64,000 bases of DNA, from assembly GCF_019139535.1 (NCBI RefSeq), contig NZ_CP077073.1:3500501-3564500 (forward strand), in the 5' to 3' direction. Both the position numbers and the translations under genes were made by a program. The DNA is from Pseudomonas muyukensis. GTDB taxonomy: Bacteria; Pseudomonadota; Gammaproteobacteria; Pseudomonadales; Pseudomonadaceae. This document shows positions 53,159 through 63,042 of the stretch, piece by piece (the stretch's first letter is position 1; each line of letters begins with the position of its first letter). A model generated the notes under the pieces. The model ran no database searches. It saw only the letters and a program-made list of their open reading frames with translations, and was not told the DNA's origin.

Positions 53159-55378
53159 TCAGGCGTCCAAAGGTGCAACGACCAACACCGGGGCGGTTCG
53201 ATTGAACAGCGCAAGGCCTTTTTCTTTTTCAAGGTGCATGTTCGTCCAATACTGGGTCCAGTTGAAGTTATAGGGCGGCTGGTTCGGGTGAGCAAAGGAC
53301 TGCTGCCACCAATGCCAAGTAATGAAACCGCGCACCGACTCCCACCCTACCCACGGCAGGTTATTGCCGAACGGGTGGGTATAGACACGCGCAAGATCGT
53401 ACCAGTGGTCGCGCGTCATGACGGTGCGGGCCTTGTTGCCATGGTTGTTGCTGAGCCAATCCCTGTATTGGTAGATGTTGAACACGCCAGGCAATTGCTC
53501 CACCTTCCATATGTTGCTCACCACTACCTTATAAGTAACCGCCACCGTTGTTACCGTATCGCGCACGGTGATGGTCGTGGAGCCATTGCCTTCGCCAACT
53601 ACCAGGCCATTGCCATCTACCTTCGCTACCTTGGTATTGCCCGATTCGTAGCTATAATGGCCACTCCCTCCCCTCGCCTGGCGTGTCTCAGTATTACCCA
53701 GTGACTCCTTGCCGCTTCTCGGCCTACCGGGTAGTTTCACCGACAGCCCACTCAGTATCATCTCACTGGTAGCCAGGCCCAGGGCTGGCATCACGGTGAA
53801 CTCCAGCGGAGCGGAACGCCCCAGCTCCTGCCCCTCGTTTATCACCCTATAGCGCACAGTCACCCTGCGCCACTCGTTGCCTCTGAACTGTTCTTCCGGC
53901 AGCTTGATTTCGATGTTTCCGGTAGCGCCAAATTGCCCTGGGAATGACGGAGAGTCCTTGTCTCCATTGTTCATCCAAAGTTCCACGTGCGCGTTCTCCA
54001 GCCCTGCCACGAACGGCACGGTGAAGCTCACCTCGGTGCGCTGCGGGTTCAGGTAAAGCAGGTCGCCCAACACATCGGCAGAAGTGGGCTTGAGCAAGTC
54101 GAAGGCGCTGGCTGTGCTGATATTCAAGAACAGCCGCCTCGAGGTGCCGAATGCAGTGTTATCGCGGAACACGTTGTAGAAGAACCGGACGCGGTCGCCA
54201 ATATGGTCCTTTAGCACCTGCGCCGCGCTAGCGAACGGCACGTGGTAGTTGATTTCCGTGTCCCTGATGGTCACCTCGTCAAGCCTGGCATACGGTAGCT
54301 CAGTCCCGTCGGCCCGCATGATGACGTAACCGATCCTGACCACATCATTGGTGTCGAAGTCGAGATCGTTGGCACGCAGCCTAAGAACGAGCCCACTCGG
54401 ATGCACAGCGCCCACGCCAATTGCGGTGCGAATGCGACTAGCGTCGTTGACCACACCGTTATACACCCACAATTCCGGGAACACCGCAGCGTACTCCGGA
54501 TAAACCTCGGTCGTCTCGGACCACCCCTTCGCGGCCTTGTTCTCGACCACATCCTGTACGGTCCATTGCACCGTCCATTTTTTACGCCCGCGCAGGCTAG
54601 CCAACTGCAGGCCCGTCAAGGTAAAGCGCAGGTCTTCGGTGCCGCCACTGGTCACGGTGAAGGTGAAGTGCAAATTTTCAACTGCGAGGGTGATCTTGTC
54701 GTTTTTGCGTCTGTTGTCGTAAGTGGCAATGGTGAAGCTGACCTCATCCTCGTTGTTCAGCCGCCTCGGCAGCGCCACCTTGAGCGCAGGTAGCTGCTTG
54801 TCGCCACCCGGAATCGAGGTCTTGTAGAGCACCTTGATCGCCGGGGAAGTCTCCTGGTTACCGCTAGGCTGCCTGATGAACCTCGTGTACCAGACTAGCT
54901 CCACCCCCTCCGGCGCAGGTACCGGTGGCATTTCATTTTCGAGCACCCATTTAAGGATGTCCTCAGTGGGGTCTAGTTCAGTGATTGGGTGTATTGACTT
55001 GCCTGTCTCTGGGTTCGCACCCTCGGGGTGGCAAAAGTGATGAGCCTCGCCCAGCTGAAGGTTCTCAGGGCGCTGCAGGAGGATCGGCAAGCCTTTTTCG
55101 TTGTTAAAAACCATGCTCCGATTAATACCGATGATGGCGTTTTCATCATTCGGAAGCTCGATCAGTGGCAGGGGCTGCGCGGGCCATACCCCCGCATCAT
55201 TGAGGCTGATGCTGTTAGGCCATACCATGCGCCTGAACTTGTCACGTTCGTTGAGCTCATCGCTGATCACCATCAAACCCAGGCCATCCTGCGGCCCTTC
55301 CGTGCCTGGCCTCGGCACTGGGTCCGCTGCTGGCGCGGGGGTTCCTGTTTCTTCGACCAAGTCCTTGAACCTGCTCAT
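53159..55378 (-). CDS. Large Ig-like (Big_2-type) protein, unknown function
   Basis: A 739-residue, mostly beta-stranded protein with no signal peptide and no membrane helix. A Big_2-like domain lies at about 539-624 (KVAKVDGNGLVVGEGNGSTTITVRDTV). The N-terminal part has repeated strand segments (LRLRANDLDFDTNDVVRIGYVI, RRLFLNISTASAFDLLKPTSADVLGDLLYL), and a Trp-rich tail follows (WHWWQQSFAHPNQPP). Start chosen at MSRFKDLVEE because GGAG is nine bases upstream. Codon and base use are visibly less GC-rich than all flanking genes, and it sits alone between core genes aroF and ppiC, which suggests acquisition. It could be a toxin-delivery or contact protein of unknown class; I do not assign a function. 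Confidence 0.7.
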   Translation of the reverse strand: MSRFKDLVEETGTPAPAADPVPRPGTEGPQDGLGLMVISDELNERDKFRRMVWPNSISLNDAGVWPAQPLPLIELPNDENAIIGINRSMVFNNEKGLPILLQRPENLQLGEAHHFCHPEGANPETGKSIHPITELDPTEDILKWVLENEMPPVPAPEGVELVWYTRFIRQPSGNQETSPAIKVLYKTSIPGGDKQLPALKVALPRRLNNEDEVSFTIATYDNRRKNDKITLAVENLHFTFTVTSGGTEDLRFTLTGLQLASLRGRKKWTVQWTVQDVVENKAAKGWSETTEVYPEYAAVFPELWVYNGVVNDASRIRTAIGVGAVHPSGLVLRLRANDLDFDTNDVVRIGYVIMRADGTELPYARLDEVTIRDTEINYHVPFASAAQVLKDHIGDRVRFFYNVFRDNTAFGTSRRLFLNISTASAFDLLKPTSADVLGDLLYLNPQRTEVSFTVPFVAGLENAHVELWMNNGDKDSPSFPGQFGATGNIEIKLPEEQFRGNEWRRVTVRYRVINEGQELGRSAPLEFTVMPALGLATSEMILSGLSVKLPGRPRSGKESLGNTETRQARGGSGHYSYESGNTKVAKVDGNGLVVGEGNGSTTITVRDTVTTVAVTYKVVVSNIWKVEQLPGVFNIYQYRDWLSNNHGNKARTVMTRDHWYDLARVYTHPFGNNLPWVGWESVRGFITWHWWQQSFAHPNQPPYNFNWTQYWTNMHLEKEKGLALFNRTAPVLVVAPLDA

Positions 55379-55542
55379 CTCGATCATCTCCAATATGCCG
55401 GGGGTGGGTTGGCTCCTCGGCCCATTGCACTGCACGCCCCTTGACGGCACAACTGGTAGAAATAACAGGTCGAGGGCTCCAGCACGCTGCCAAGACATCG
55501 CTTTTGGGCTACCCTGTGCCTTTTTACTCAAGGAGTTACCCC

Positions 55543-55824
55543 ATGGCCCGCGCCACTGCCCGTCACATCCTCGTCAGCAGCGAAGACAAGTGCAACGAAC
55601 TCAAGGCCCAGATCGAAGCCGGTGCCGACTTCGCCGAAGTCGCCAAGGCCAATTCCACCTGCCCGTCCAGCCGCCAGGGCGGCGACCTGGGTTCGTTCGG
55701 CCCGGGCCAGATGGTCCGTGAGTTCGACACCGTGGTGTTCAGCGCGCCGCTGAACGTGGTGCAGGGCCCGGTGAAGACCCAGTTCGGCTACCACCTGCTG
55801 GAAGTGACCAGCCGCCAGGACTAA
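55543..55824 (+). CDS. ppiC: Parvulin-type peptidyl-prolyl cis-trans isomerase PpiC
   Basis: A 93-residue single-domain cytosolic parvulin, the length of E. coli PpiC. The sequence ARHILVSSEDKCNELKAQIEAGADFAEVAKANSTCPSSRQGGDLGSFG, followed by MVREFDTVVFSAPL and VKTQFGYHLLEV, contains the parvulin active-site His/Cys/Phe and GYH pattern. AAGGAGTTACCCC precedes the ATG. Expressed probably alone. Confidence 0.92.
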   Translation: MARATARHILVSSEDKCNELKAQIEAGADFAEVAKANSTCPSSRQGGDLGSFGPGQMVREFDTVVFSAPLNVVQGPVKTQFGYHLLEVTSRQD

Positions 55825-55888
55825 GTCATCGCCGACAATGACCGCCCCTGTAGGCGCGGATTCCTCCGCGGTAGCACCGGGACAGGCA

Positions 55889-57754
55889 ATGCCGTTGCCT
55901 GGGAAGACGCTATCGCGGATCCATCCGCTCCTGCAGGGCCTCTGTGGCCTGCTGTTGTCATGCATGGCCAACGCCGCCCCGACCCACGCCCTCACCGTCT
56001 ACGGTGAAGCCCCCCGCTACCCCGCCGACTTCCAGCACTTCGACTACGTCAACCCGGCGGCCCCCAAGGGTGGCAGCCTGCGCCGCTCGGCCATGGAGAT
56101 CGGCCAGTTCGACCATGTGTTGCCGTACATCGACAAAGGCACCGGCGTCAGCCAGGTCGATGGCTGGCTGTACGCGCCACTGGCGCTGCGCTCGCTGGAT
56201 GAGCCCTACACGGTCTACGGGCTGATCGCCCAGCGCCTGGAACGCGGCCCCGAGGATGCCTGGCTGCGCGTCTACCTCGACCCACGGGCCAGGTTCGCCG
56301 ACGGCAAGCCGGTGCGCGCCGAGGACGTGCGCTTCAGCTTCGACCTGCTGATGGGCCAGGGCAGCCTGAAGTACCGCACGCAGTTCGCCGACGTCAGCGG
56401 CGTGACGGTCGAAGGCCCGCGCCAGCTGCGCTTCGACTTCAAGCCGGGCCATGGCCGTACCCTGCCCCTGGAGCTGGCCGGCCTGCCGGTGCTGCCCGAG
56501 CACGATTGGCAGCAGCGTGACTTTGCCAACGGCGCCGGTTTCGACCCGCCGCTGGGCAGCGGCCCCTACCGCATCGGCCGCATCGACAACGGCCGCAGCA
56601 TCACCTTCGAGCGCGACCCCAACTGGTGGGCCCGTGACCTGCCGGTGGCCCGCGGCCTGTACAACTTCGCGCGGATCCGCATCGAGTACTTCGGCGACAC
56701 CGAAGTCGCCCGCCAGGTGCTCAAGGGCGGCGGCTACGACTACAACCGCGAATACTCCGCCACGGCCTACACCCTGGGCTACAACGGCGCGGCGCTGGAC
56801 GACGGGCGCCTGCGCCGCGCCCACCTGGGCCCGGCCAAGCCGCAGATCGCCCAGGGCTTCGTGTTCAACCTGGACAAGCCGCCGTTCAAGGACCGTCGCG
56901 TGCGCCAGGCACTGGCCTTGCTCTGGGACTTCGAGTGGAGCAACCGGCAGATGATGCGCAACCTGTACATCCGCCAGCAGAGCCTGTTCTCCAACACCCC
57001 GCTGGCCGCCCGCGCGCTGCCCGACGCCGGCGAGCTCAAGCTGCTCGAACCGTTGCGCGGGCAGGTGCCGGACGACGTGTTCAAGCAGGTGTTCAGGGCC
57101 CCGGTCAGCGACGGCTCGGGTATCGTTCGCGGGCAACAGCTGCAGGCCCTTGCCCTGCTCCAGGCCGCCGGCTGGCGGCCCCAGGGCGATCGCCTGGTGA
57201 ATGCGGCGGGCGAACCGCTGAGCTTCACCTTCCTCAACGGCCAGTCGGGCCTGGAACGCCTGCTGCTGCCGTGGAAACGCAACCTGGCGCAGATCGGCGT
57301 CGAGCTGAACATCCGCAACATCGACGCGGCGCAGTACGTCAACCGGGTGATGGCCCGCGACTACGACATGGTCGTCACCGGCTACCCGGTCACCCTGTCG
57401 CCGGGCAGCGAGCTGTATACCTATTTCGGCTCGGCCGCGGCCAACGACCCCGGCTCGAACAACCTGATGGTGCTCAAGGACCCGGCCGTGGACCACCTGC
57501 TCGATGGCCTGGTGCGGGCCAGCAGCCAGGCCGACATGCTGCGCCATGCCCATGCCCTGGACCGGGTGCTGCAATGGAACTACTACTGGATCCCCAACTA
57601 TTACCCGCCAGGCAGTTCGACAGTGTGGTGGAACCGCTTCGGCCTGCCCAAGGTGCAGGCCGCCTATGACGAAGGCCTGGACACCTGGTGGGAGATCAGC
57701 CCGACGCCGTTGACCGGCGCGCAGATGGCCGACCGCCAGGAGAAAACGCCATGA
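55889..57754 (+). CDS. yejA: YejA-like periplasmic peptide-binding protein
   Basis: A 621-residue family 5 solute-binding protein. The fold is recognised by [63 protein letters not shown] and [20 protein letters not shown]. Relatives YejA and similar receptors bind oligopeptides and microcin C-like peptides. The start is uncertain: a REP-like sequence (GGATCCATCCGCTCCTGCAG) lies at 55915-55937, so the signal peptide [19 protein letters not shown] is partly encoded by it. The ATG at 55889 is used here. It is coupled to yejB by ATGA. Confidence 0.85.
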   Translation: MPLPGKTLSRIHPLLQGLCGLLLSCMANAAPTHALTVYGEAPRYPADFQHFDYVNPAAPKGGSLRRSAMEIGQFDHVLPYIDKGTGVSQVDGWLYAPLALRSLDEPYTVYGLIAQRLERGPEDAWLRVYLDPRARFADGKPVRAEDVRFSFDLLMGQGSLKYRTQFADVSGVTVEGPRQLRFDFKPGHGRTLPLELAGLPVLPEHDWQQRDFANGAGFDPPLGSGPYRIGRIDNGRSITFERDPNWWARDLPVARGLYNFARIRIEYFGDTEVARQVLKGGGYDYNREYSATAYTLGYNGAALDDGRLRRAHLGPAKPQIAQGFVFNLDKPPFKDRRVRQALALLWDFEWSNRQMMRNLYIRQQSLFSNTPLAARALPDAGELKLLEPLRGQVPDDVFKQVFRAPVSDGSGIVRGQQLQALALLQAAGWRPQGDRLVNAAGEPLSFTFLNGQSGLERLLLPWKRNLAQIGVELNIRNIDAAQYVNRVMARDYDMVVTGYPVTLSPGSELYTYFGSAAANDPGSNNLMVLKDPAVDHLLDGLVRASSQADMLRHAHALDRVLQWNYYWIPNYYPPGSSTVWWNRFGLPKVQAAYDEGLDTWWEISPTPLTGAQMADRQEKTP

Positions 57755-58809
57755 CGGCTTATATCCTGCGCCGGCTGTTGCTGATCGTGCCGACCTTGCT
57801 GGCGATCCTGCTGGTCAACTTCGCCATCGTCCAGGCCGCGCCCGGCGGGCCGGTGGAGCAGGCCGTGGCCCGCTTGCAGGGCATCGGCGGCGGCGCGCCG
57901 GGCGCACGGGTCGAGGCGCTGCAGGGCGGCTCGCGGGCCAGCCGTGGCCTGGACCCGAAACTGATCGAGCAGATCAAGCACCAGTACGGTTTCGACAAGT
58001 CCGCCCCCGAGCGCCTGTGGCTGATGCTCGGCCAGTACGCCCGGCTGGATTTTGGCCAGAGCTTCTTTCGCGGCGCCAAGGTCACCGAGTTGATCCTCGA
58101 CAAGCTGCCGGTCACCTTGTCGCTGGGTTTCTGGGCGACGCTGATCACCTACCTGGTGTCGATCCCGCTGGGCATACGCAAGGCAGTGCGCCACGGCAGC
58201 CGCTTCGATGCCTGGAGCAGCGCGCTGATCGTCATCGGATACGCCCTGCCCTCGTTCCTGTTCGCCCTGCTGTTGATCGTGCTGTTCGCCGGCGGCACCT
58301 CGCTCAACTGGTTCCCGGTGCGCGGCCTGGTGTCGGACGATTTCGACCAGCTCAGCCTGCTGGGCAAAGTGGCCGACTACTTCTGGCACCTGGTGCTGCC
58401 GGTGGGCGCGCTGGTGATCGGCGGCTTCGCCACCCTGACCCTGCTGACCAAGAACGCCTTTCTCGAGGAGATCTCGCGCCAGTACGTGGTCACCGCCCGG
58501 GCCAAGGGCCTGAGCCAGCGCCGGGTGCTGTACGGGCATGTGCTGCGCAATGCCATGCTGCTGGTGGTGGCCGGGCTGCCGCAGGCGCTGATCACGGTGT
58601 TCTTCGCCGGCTCCTTGCTGATCGAGGTGATCTTCTCCCTCGACGGTCTGGGGCGCCTGAGCTACGAAGCGGCGGTGTCGCGGGACTACCCGGTGGTGTT
58701 CGGCACCTTGTTCATCTTCACCCTGGCCGGCTTGCTCATCCGCCTGGTTGGCGACCTGTGCTACACCTGGCTCGACCCACGCATCGACTTCGACGCGGGG
58801 GGCCGCTGA
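57751..58809 (+). CDS. yejB: YejB-like peptide ABC transporter permease
   Basis: A 352-residue inner-membrane permease with [28 protein letters not shown] at the start, six further helices and the cytoplasmic EAA loop [28 protein letters not shown] near 235-262. It overlaps yejA by ATGA and yejE by TGATG, so the three are one operon. Confidence 0.9.
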   Translation: MTAYILRRLLLIVPTLLAILLVNFAIVQAAPGGPVEQAVARLQGIGGGAPGARVEALQGGSRASRGLDPKLIEQIKHQYGFDKSAPERLWLMLGQYARLDFGQSFFRGAKVTELILDKLPVTLSLGFWATLITYLVSIPLGIRKAVRHGSRFDAWSSALIVIGYALPSFLFALLLIVLFAGGTSLNWFPVRGLVSDDFDQLSLLGKVADYFWHLVLPVGALVIGGFATLTLLTKNAFLEEISRQYVVTARAKGLSQRRVLYGHVLRNAMLLVVAGLPQALITVFFAGSLLIEVIFSLDGLGRLSYEAAVSRDYPVVFGTLFIFTLAGLLIRLVGDLCYTWLDPRIDFDAGGR

Positions 58810-59825
58810 TGCTGTCGCCCATCGCTCGGCGCCGCCTGCAACGCTTTCGCGGCAATCGCCGTGGCTGGGTTGCGCTGTGGCTGTTCGCCGCGTTGCTGCT
58901 GCTGAGCCTCGGCGCCGAGCTGGTGGCCAACGACAAGCCGCTGCTGCTCGGCTACCAGGGCCAGCTCTACAGCCCGGCGCTCAAGCGCTATACCGAGCAG
59001 CAGTTCGGCGGCCAGTTGCCGTTCCAGCCCGATTACCGCAGCCAGTACGTGCGCCAGCTGATCGAGGGCCAGGGCGGCTGGATGCTGTTCGCGCCGATCC
59101 CGTTCAGCGCCGACACGCCCAACTACGACCTGCAGGTGCCCACCCCCAGCCCGCCGAGCACGGTCAACTGGCTGGGCACCGACGACCAGGGCCGCGATGT
59201 GCTGGCACGGGTGCTGTACGGCACCCGGGTGTCGCTGCTGTTCGCCTTCGCCTTGACCCTGCTCAGCGTGCTGATCGGCGTGAGCGCCGGCGCCCTGCAG
59301 GGTTACCACGGCGGCTGGGTCGACCTGCTCGGTCAACGTTTGCTGGAAGTGTGGTCGGGGTTGCCGGTGCTGTACCTGCTGATCATCCTGTCCGGTTTCG
59401 TCGAGCCGGGTTTCTGGTGGCTGCTGGGGATCATGGCGCTGTTCTCGTGGCTGGCCCTGGTCGATGTGGTGCGCGCCGAGTTCCTCCGCGGGCGCAACCT
59501 GGAGTATGTGAAGGCCGCGCGGGCACTGGGCCTGCCGGACACCCAGGTGATGCTGCGGCATATCCTGCCCAATGCCATGAATGCGACCCTGACCTATGTG
59601 CCGTTCATGCTCACCGGGGCAATCACCACCCTCACCGCGCTGGACTTTCTCGGCTTCGGCATGCCAGCGGGCAGTGCCTCGCTGGGCGAGCTGGTGACCC
59701 AGGGCAAGCAGCACCTGGAAGCGCCTTGGCTGGGCTTCACCGCGTTCTTTGCCCTGGCGTTGATCCTGTCGTTGCTGGTATTCATTGGCGATGCGCTGCG
59801 CGAGGCGTTCGATCCACGCCGGTAG
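58809..59825 (+). CDS. yejE: YejE-like peptide ABC transporter permease
   Basis: A 338-residue permease with a membrane helix near 20-40, a long periplasmic loop, and TM core with GTDDQGRDVLARVLYGTRVSLLFAF near 118-142 and the EAA loop VDVVRAEFLRGRNLEYVKAARALGLPDTQVMLRHILPNAMN. The dipeptide/oligopeptide type. No ATP-binding (YejF) gene follows; a REP pair and the HbcR-like gene do. The ATPase must be supplied elsewhere, or the system has lost it. Confidence 0.9.
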   Translation: MLSPIARRRLQRFRGNRRGWVALWLFAALLLLSLGAELVANDKPLLLGYQGQLYSPALKRYTEQQFGGQLPFQPDYRSQYVRQLIEGQGGWMLFAPIPFSADTPNYDLQVPTPSPPSTVNWLGTDDQGRDVLARVLYGTRVSLLFAFALTLLSVLIGVSAGALQGYHGGWVDLLGQRLLEVWSGLPVLYLLIILSGFVEPGFWWLLGIMALFSWLALVDVVRAEFLRGRNLEYVKAARALGLPDTQVMLRHILPNAMNATLTYVPFMLTGAITTLTALDFLGFGMPAGSASLGELVTQGKQHLEAPWLGFTAFFALALILSLLVFIGDALREAFDPRR

Positions 59826-59839
59826 AAACATCACAATTT

Positions 59840-59955
59840 GTGGGAGCGGCCTTGCGTCGCGAAAGGGCCGCAACGCGGCCCCAGCGGTTCGATGTGTTGC
59901 AAGAGTGGTCGGGCTTGCTGCGCAACCCTTTCGCGACACAAGGCCGCGCCTACAG
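59840..59955. repeat. REP inverted pair
   Basis: GTGGGAGCGGCCTTGCGTCG at 59840 and its complement ending at 59955 (CTACAG side), third copy of the pair at 268 and 41395. It separates yejE from the regulator and ends 11 bases before its likely start. Confidence 0.85.
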
Positions 59956-59966
59956 GTTCCGCGCAA

Positions 59967-61376
59967 ATGCTGGCCCAATGGATACCCACCATGCACGACA
60001 ACCTCAAGGACTACCCCCAGGTCCGGCAACTGGCGATCCGCTCGCTGTTCGAGATCATCGAGCAGTCCAGCGAGGGCACGGTGATCGTCGACCGCCAGGC
60101 GCGCATCGTCTGGATGAACGAGCGCTATGCCCGGCGCTTTGGCCTGGCCGACGCCGCCAGCGCCATCGGCCAACCCTGCGAAGCGGTGATCCCCGGCAGT
60201 CTGATGCGCGAGGTGGTCAGCAACGGCAAGCCAATCCTGCTGGACATGCTCGACACCGCCAACGAGCCACTGGTGGTGATGCGCCTGCCGATCCATGACC
60301 ACCAGGGCGCGCTGATCGGCGCCATCGGCTTCGCCTTGTTCGACGAGCTGCGCAGCCTGTCACCGTTGCTCAAGCGCTATGCGGCCCTGCAGCAGGAGCT
60401 GGCCAGCACCCGCTCGCAACTGCGCGCGCGCCAGGCGCGCTACAGCTTCGCCCAGTTCGTCGGCAGCAGCGCTGCGTGCCTTGAGGCCAAGCGCCGGGCC
60501 CGACGTGGCGCCGCCAGCGACTCGCCGGTGCTGCTGCTGGGCGAGACCGGCACCGGCAAGGAACTGCTGGCCCATGCCATCCACGCCACCTCGCCACGGG
60601 CGCCCAAGGCCTTCGTCAGCATCAACAGCGCGGCGATCCCCGAGACCTTGCTCGAGGCCGAGTTCTTCGGCACCGCCCCCGGCGCCTTCACCGGCGCCGA
60701 GCGCAAGGGGCGCAGCGGCAAGCTGCAACTGGCCGAAGGCGGCACGCTGTTTCTGGACGAGATCGGCGACATGCCCCTGGCCTTGCAAAGCAAGCTGCTG
60801 CGGGTGCTGCAGGAGAAGGAGTACGAACCGGTGGGCTCCAACCAGATGCTGCGCAGCGATGTGCGGATCATCGCCGCCACCTCCATCGACCTGCAGGCGG
60901 CCATGGCCCGTGGGACGTTCCGCGCCGACCTGTACTACCGGCTGAATGTGCTGCCGATCGAGGTGCCGCCGCTGCGCGAGCGCCTGGAGGACCTGCCGGC
61001 CTTGTGCGAGGCGATCCTCGCCGAGCTGGGCAGCCAGTATGAGTTGGAACCTGAGGCCCAGGCGCTACTGGGGCGCCATGCCTGGCCGGGGAATATTCGC
61101 GAGCTGCGCAATGTGCTGGAGCGCACGACCTTGCTGGCGGACCAGCCACGATTGAGCGCGCAGGACCTGGCCAATGCGCTGGGGCCGATGAGCCCGGTGC
61201 AGGTCGCCACGCCAGCTTTGGGCTATCGCGAGGCCTGTGTTCAGTTCGAGCGGGGGTTGATTGTCGATGCCCTTGCGCGCAATGCCGGAAATGTACCGCA
61301 GGCTGCGCAGGCATTGGGCTTGGGGCGCTCGACGCTGTACAAGAAAATGGTCGCGCTGGGCATTTCGTCTCAATAA
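59967..61376 (+). CDS. hbcR: HbcR-like sigma-54 activator of 3-hydroxybutyrate catabolism
   Basis: A 469-residue enhancer-binding protein (461 if ATG at 59991 is used; neither start has a strong ribosome site). N-terminal PAS domain (EQSSEGTVIVDRQARIVWMNERYARRFG at about 33-60), AAA+ core with Walker [19 protein letters not shown] near 188-205, sigma-54 loop GAFTGA near 238, [15 protein letters not shown], and a Fis helix-turn-helix at the end (NVPQAAQALGLGRSTLYKK). It stands directly upstream of a GntP permease and a 3-hydroxybutyrate dehydrogenase, the gene set of the Pseudomonas HbcR regulon; it probably activates the sigma-54 promoter at 61580. Confidence 0.85.
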   Translation: MLAQWIPTMHDNLKDYPQVRQLAIRSLFEIIEQSSEGTVIVDRQARIVWMNERYARRFGLADAASAIGQPCEAVIPGSLMREVVSNGKPILLDMLDTANEPLVVMRLPIHDHQGALIGAIGFALFDELRSLSPLLKRYAALQQELASTRSQLRARQARYSFAQFVGSSAACLEAKRRARRGAASDSPVLLLGETGTGKELLAHAIHATSPRAPKAFVSINSAAIPETLLEAEFFGTAPGAFTGAERKGRSGKLQLAEGGTLFLDEIGDMPLALQSKLLRVLQEKEYEPVGSNQMLRSDVRIIAATSIDLQAAMARGTFRADLYYRLNVLPIEVPPLRERLEDLPALCEAILAELGSQYELEPEAQALLGRHAWPGNIRELRNVLERTTLLADQPRLSAQDLANALGPMSPVQVATPALGYREACVQFERGLIVDALARNAGNVPQAAQALGLGRSTLYKKMVALGISSQ

Positions 61377-61410
61377 GGGGAATAAAGTCTCCAAACAGAG
61401 ATGAGCAACC

Positions 61411-61498
61411 CTGTAGGAGCCGGCTTGCCGGCGAACCAGACAACGCGGTGGATGGCACCGGCTATGCCGGTGTTCGCCGGCAAAGCCGGCGCCTACAG
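61411..61498. repeat. REP inverted pair
   Basis: CTGTAGGAGCCGGCTTGCCGGCG at 61411 and its complement ending CGCCTACAG at 61498 enclose further GCCGGTGTTCGCCGG units. Located between the regulator stop and the operator region. Confidence 0.8.
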
Positions 61499-61511
61499 GG
61501 GATCGACGAAC

Positions 61512-61527
61512 GTCTCAAGATCGAGAC
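61512..61527. promoter_or_regulatory. Palindrome GTCTC-N6-GAGAC, candidate HbcR enhancer site
   Basis: GTCTCAAGATCGAGAC is a perfect 5-bp inverted repeat 52-67 bases upstream of the sigma-54 promoter of the GntP gene. A second GTCTC with spaced half site occurs at 61368-61394 (TTCGTCTCAATAAG). Spacing suits an enhancer-binding protein. Confidence 0.5.
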
Positions 61528-61579
61528 AAATTGGCTGCTCATCAATTATTTTTTCAACAAAATCAAGCAGTTACACAGA

Positions 61580-61594
61580 TGGCACGAATATCGC
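61580..61594 (+). promoter_or_regulatory. Sigma-54 promoter of the GntP/hydroxybutyrate operon
   Basis: TGGCAC-GAATA-TCGC differs from consensus only at one -12 base (TCGC for TTGC) and lies 45 bases before the GntP ATG. Confidence 0.7.
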
Positions 61595-61613
61595 TAACAG
61601 CCGATCCAACCAT

Positions 61614-61621
61614 AAAAACAA
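61614..61621 (+). promoter_or_regulatory. Candidate Hfq/Crc CA-type site in the GntP mRNA leader
   Basis: AAAAACAA fits the AANAANAA pattern bound by Hfq with Crc during catabolite repression in Pseudomonas, and lies a few bases before the GGAG ribosome site of the permease gene. Confidence 0.45.
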
Positions 61622-61639
61622 CAGTTGGAGACCCCCTCG

Positions 61640-63031
61640 ATGACCGTGCTCATCGCCCTCGCCGCCCTTGCCCTGCTGATGGTCGCCGCCTACCGCGGCT
61701 ACAGCGTCATCCTCTTCGCCCCCATTGCCGCCCTCGGCGCGGTGCTGCTCACTGACCCCGCCGCCGTGGCCCCGGCCTTCACCGGGGTGTTCATGGACAA
61801 AATGGTCGGTTTCATCAAGCTGTACTTCCCGGTATTCCTGCTCGGCGCGGTGTTCGGCAAGCTGATCGAGCTGTCGGGCTTCTCCCGTTCGATCGTCGCC
61901 GCCGCCATCGGCCTGCTCGGCACCCGCCAGGCGATGCTGGTGATTGTGCTGGTGTGCGCCCTGCTCACCTACGGCGGCGTTTCGCTGTTCGTGGTGGTGT
62001 TCGCGGTGTACCCGTTCGCCGCCGAGATGTTCCGCCAAAGCGACATCCCCAAGCGGCTGATCCCGGCAACCATCGCCCTGGGCGCGTTCTCCTTCACCAT
62101 GGACGCCCTGCCCGGCACCCCGCAGATCCAGAACATCATCCCCAGCAGCTTTTTCAACACCACCGCCTGGGCCGCGCCCTGGCTGGGGTTGATCGGCACG
62201 CTGTTCGTGTTCTGCGCCGGCATGCTCTACCTGCAGCGCCAGCGCAACAAGGCCCGGCGCACCGGCGAAGGCTATGGCAGCAACCTGCGCAACGAACCGC
62301 AGACCGCCGACGACATCGTGCTGCCCAATCCTTGGCTGGCCCTGGCGCCGCTGATCCTGGTGGGGGTGATGAACCTGCTGTTCACCCACTGGATCCCGCA
62401 GTGGTATGGCGCCAGCCACAGCCTGCAACTGCCGGGCATGGGCGCGCCGGTGCAAAGCGATGTGGCCAAGCTCACGGCGATCTGGGCGGTGCAGGCGGCC
62501 TTGCTGGTGGGCATCCTGATGGTCCTGGTGTGCGCCTTCGGCACCCTTCGCCAGCACCTGGCCGAAGGTAGCAAAAGCGCCGTGAGCGGCGCCCTGCTGG
62601 CGGCCATGAACACCGCCTCGGAATATGGTTTTGGCGCGGTCATCGCCTCGCTACCGGGCTTCCTGGTCCTGGCCGACGCCTTGCGCGGTATTCCCAACCC
62701 GCTGGTAAATGAAGCCATTACCGTCACCCTGCTGGCCGGTATCACCGGCTCCGCCTCCGGTGGCATGAGCATCGCCCTGGCGGCCATGGGCGACAGTTTC
62801 ATCGCCGCGGCCAACGCCGCGCACATTCCGCTGGAGGTGCTGCACCGGGTCGCCGCCATGGCCAGCGGCGGCATGGACACCCTGCCGCACAACGGCGCGG
62901 TGATTACCCTGCTGGCGGTGACCGGGCTGACCCACCGCGAGGCCTACAAGGATATTTTCGCCATTACCCTGATCAAGACCCTGGCCGTGTTCGTGGTCAT
63001 CGCCACGTTCTACGCCACCGGCATCGTCTGA
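61640..63031 (+). CDS. GntP family permease, 3-hydroxybutyrate-type
   Basis: A 463-residue inner-membrane transporter with about 12 helices. GntP family signatures are present: CALLTYGGVSLFVVVFAVYPFAAEMFR, FTMDALPGTPQIQNIIPSSFFNTTAWAAPWLGL near 160-195, and GITGSASGGMSIALAAMGD and the late ASGGMDTLPHNGAVITLLAVTGLTHREAYKDIF. Its location before the dehydrogenase gene and behind an HbcR-like activator suggests 3-hydroxybutyrate or related short acids as substrate. The ATG at 61640 is chosen over an upstream TTG; GGAG sits 9 bases before it. Confidence 0.85.
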   Translation: MTVLIALAALALLMVAAYRGYSVILFAPIAALGAVLLTDPAAVAPAFTGVFMDKMVGFIKLYFPVFLLGAVFGKLIELSGFSRSIVAAAIGLLGTRQAMLVIVLVCALLTYGGVSLFVVVFAVYPFAAEMFRQSDIPKRLIPATIALGAFSFTMDALPGTPQIQNIIPSSFFNTTAWAAPWLGLIGTLFVFCAGMLYLQRQRNKARRTGEGYGSNLRNEPQTADDIVLPNPWLALAPLILVGVMNLLFTHWIPQWYGASHSLQLPGMGAPVQSDVAKLTAIWAVQAALLVGILMVLVCAFGTLRQHLAEGSKSAVSGALLAAMNTASEYGFGAVIASLPGFLVLADALRGIPNPLVNEAITVTLLAGITGSASGGMSIALAAMGDSFIAAANAAHIPLEVLHRVAAMASGGMDTLPHNGAVITLLAVTGLTHREAYKDIFAITLIKTLAVFVVIATFYATGIV

Positions 63032-63042
63032 AGGAGAACGAC

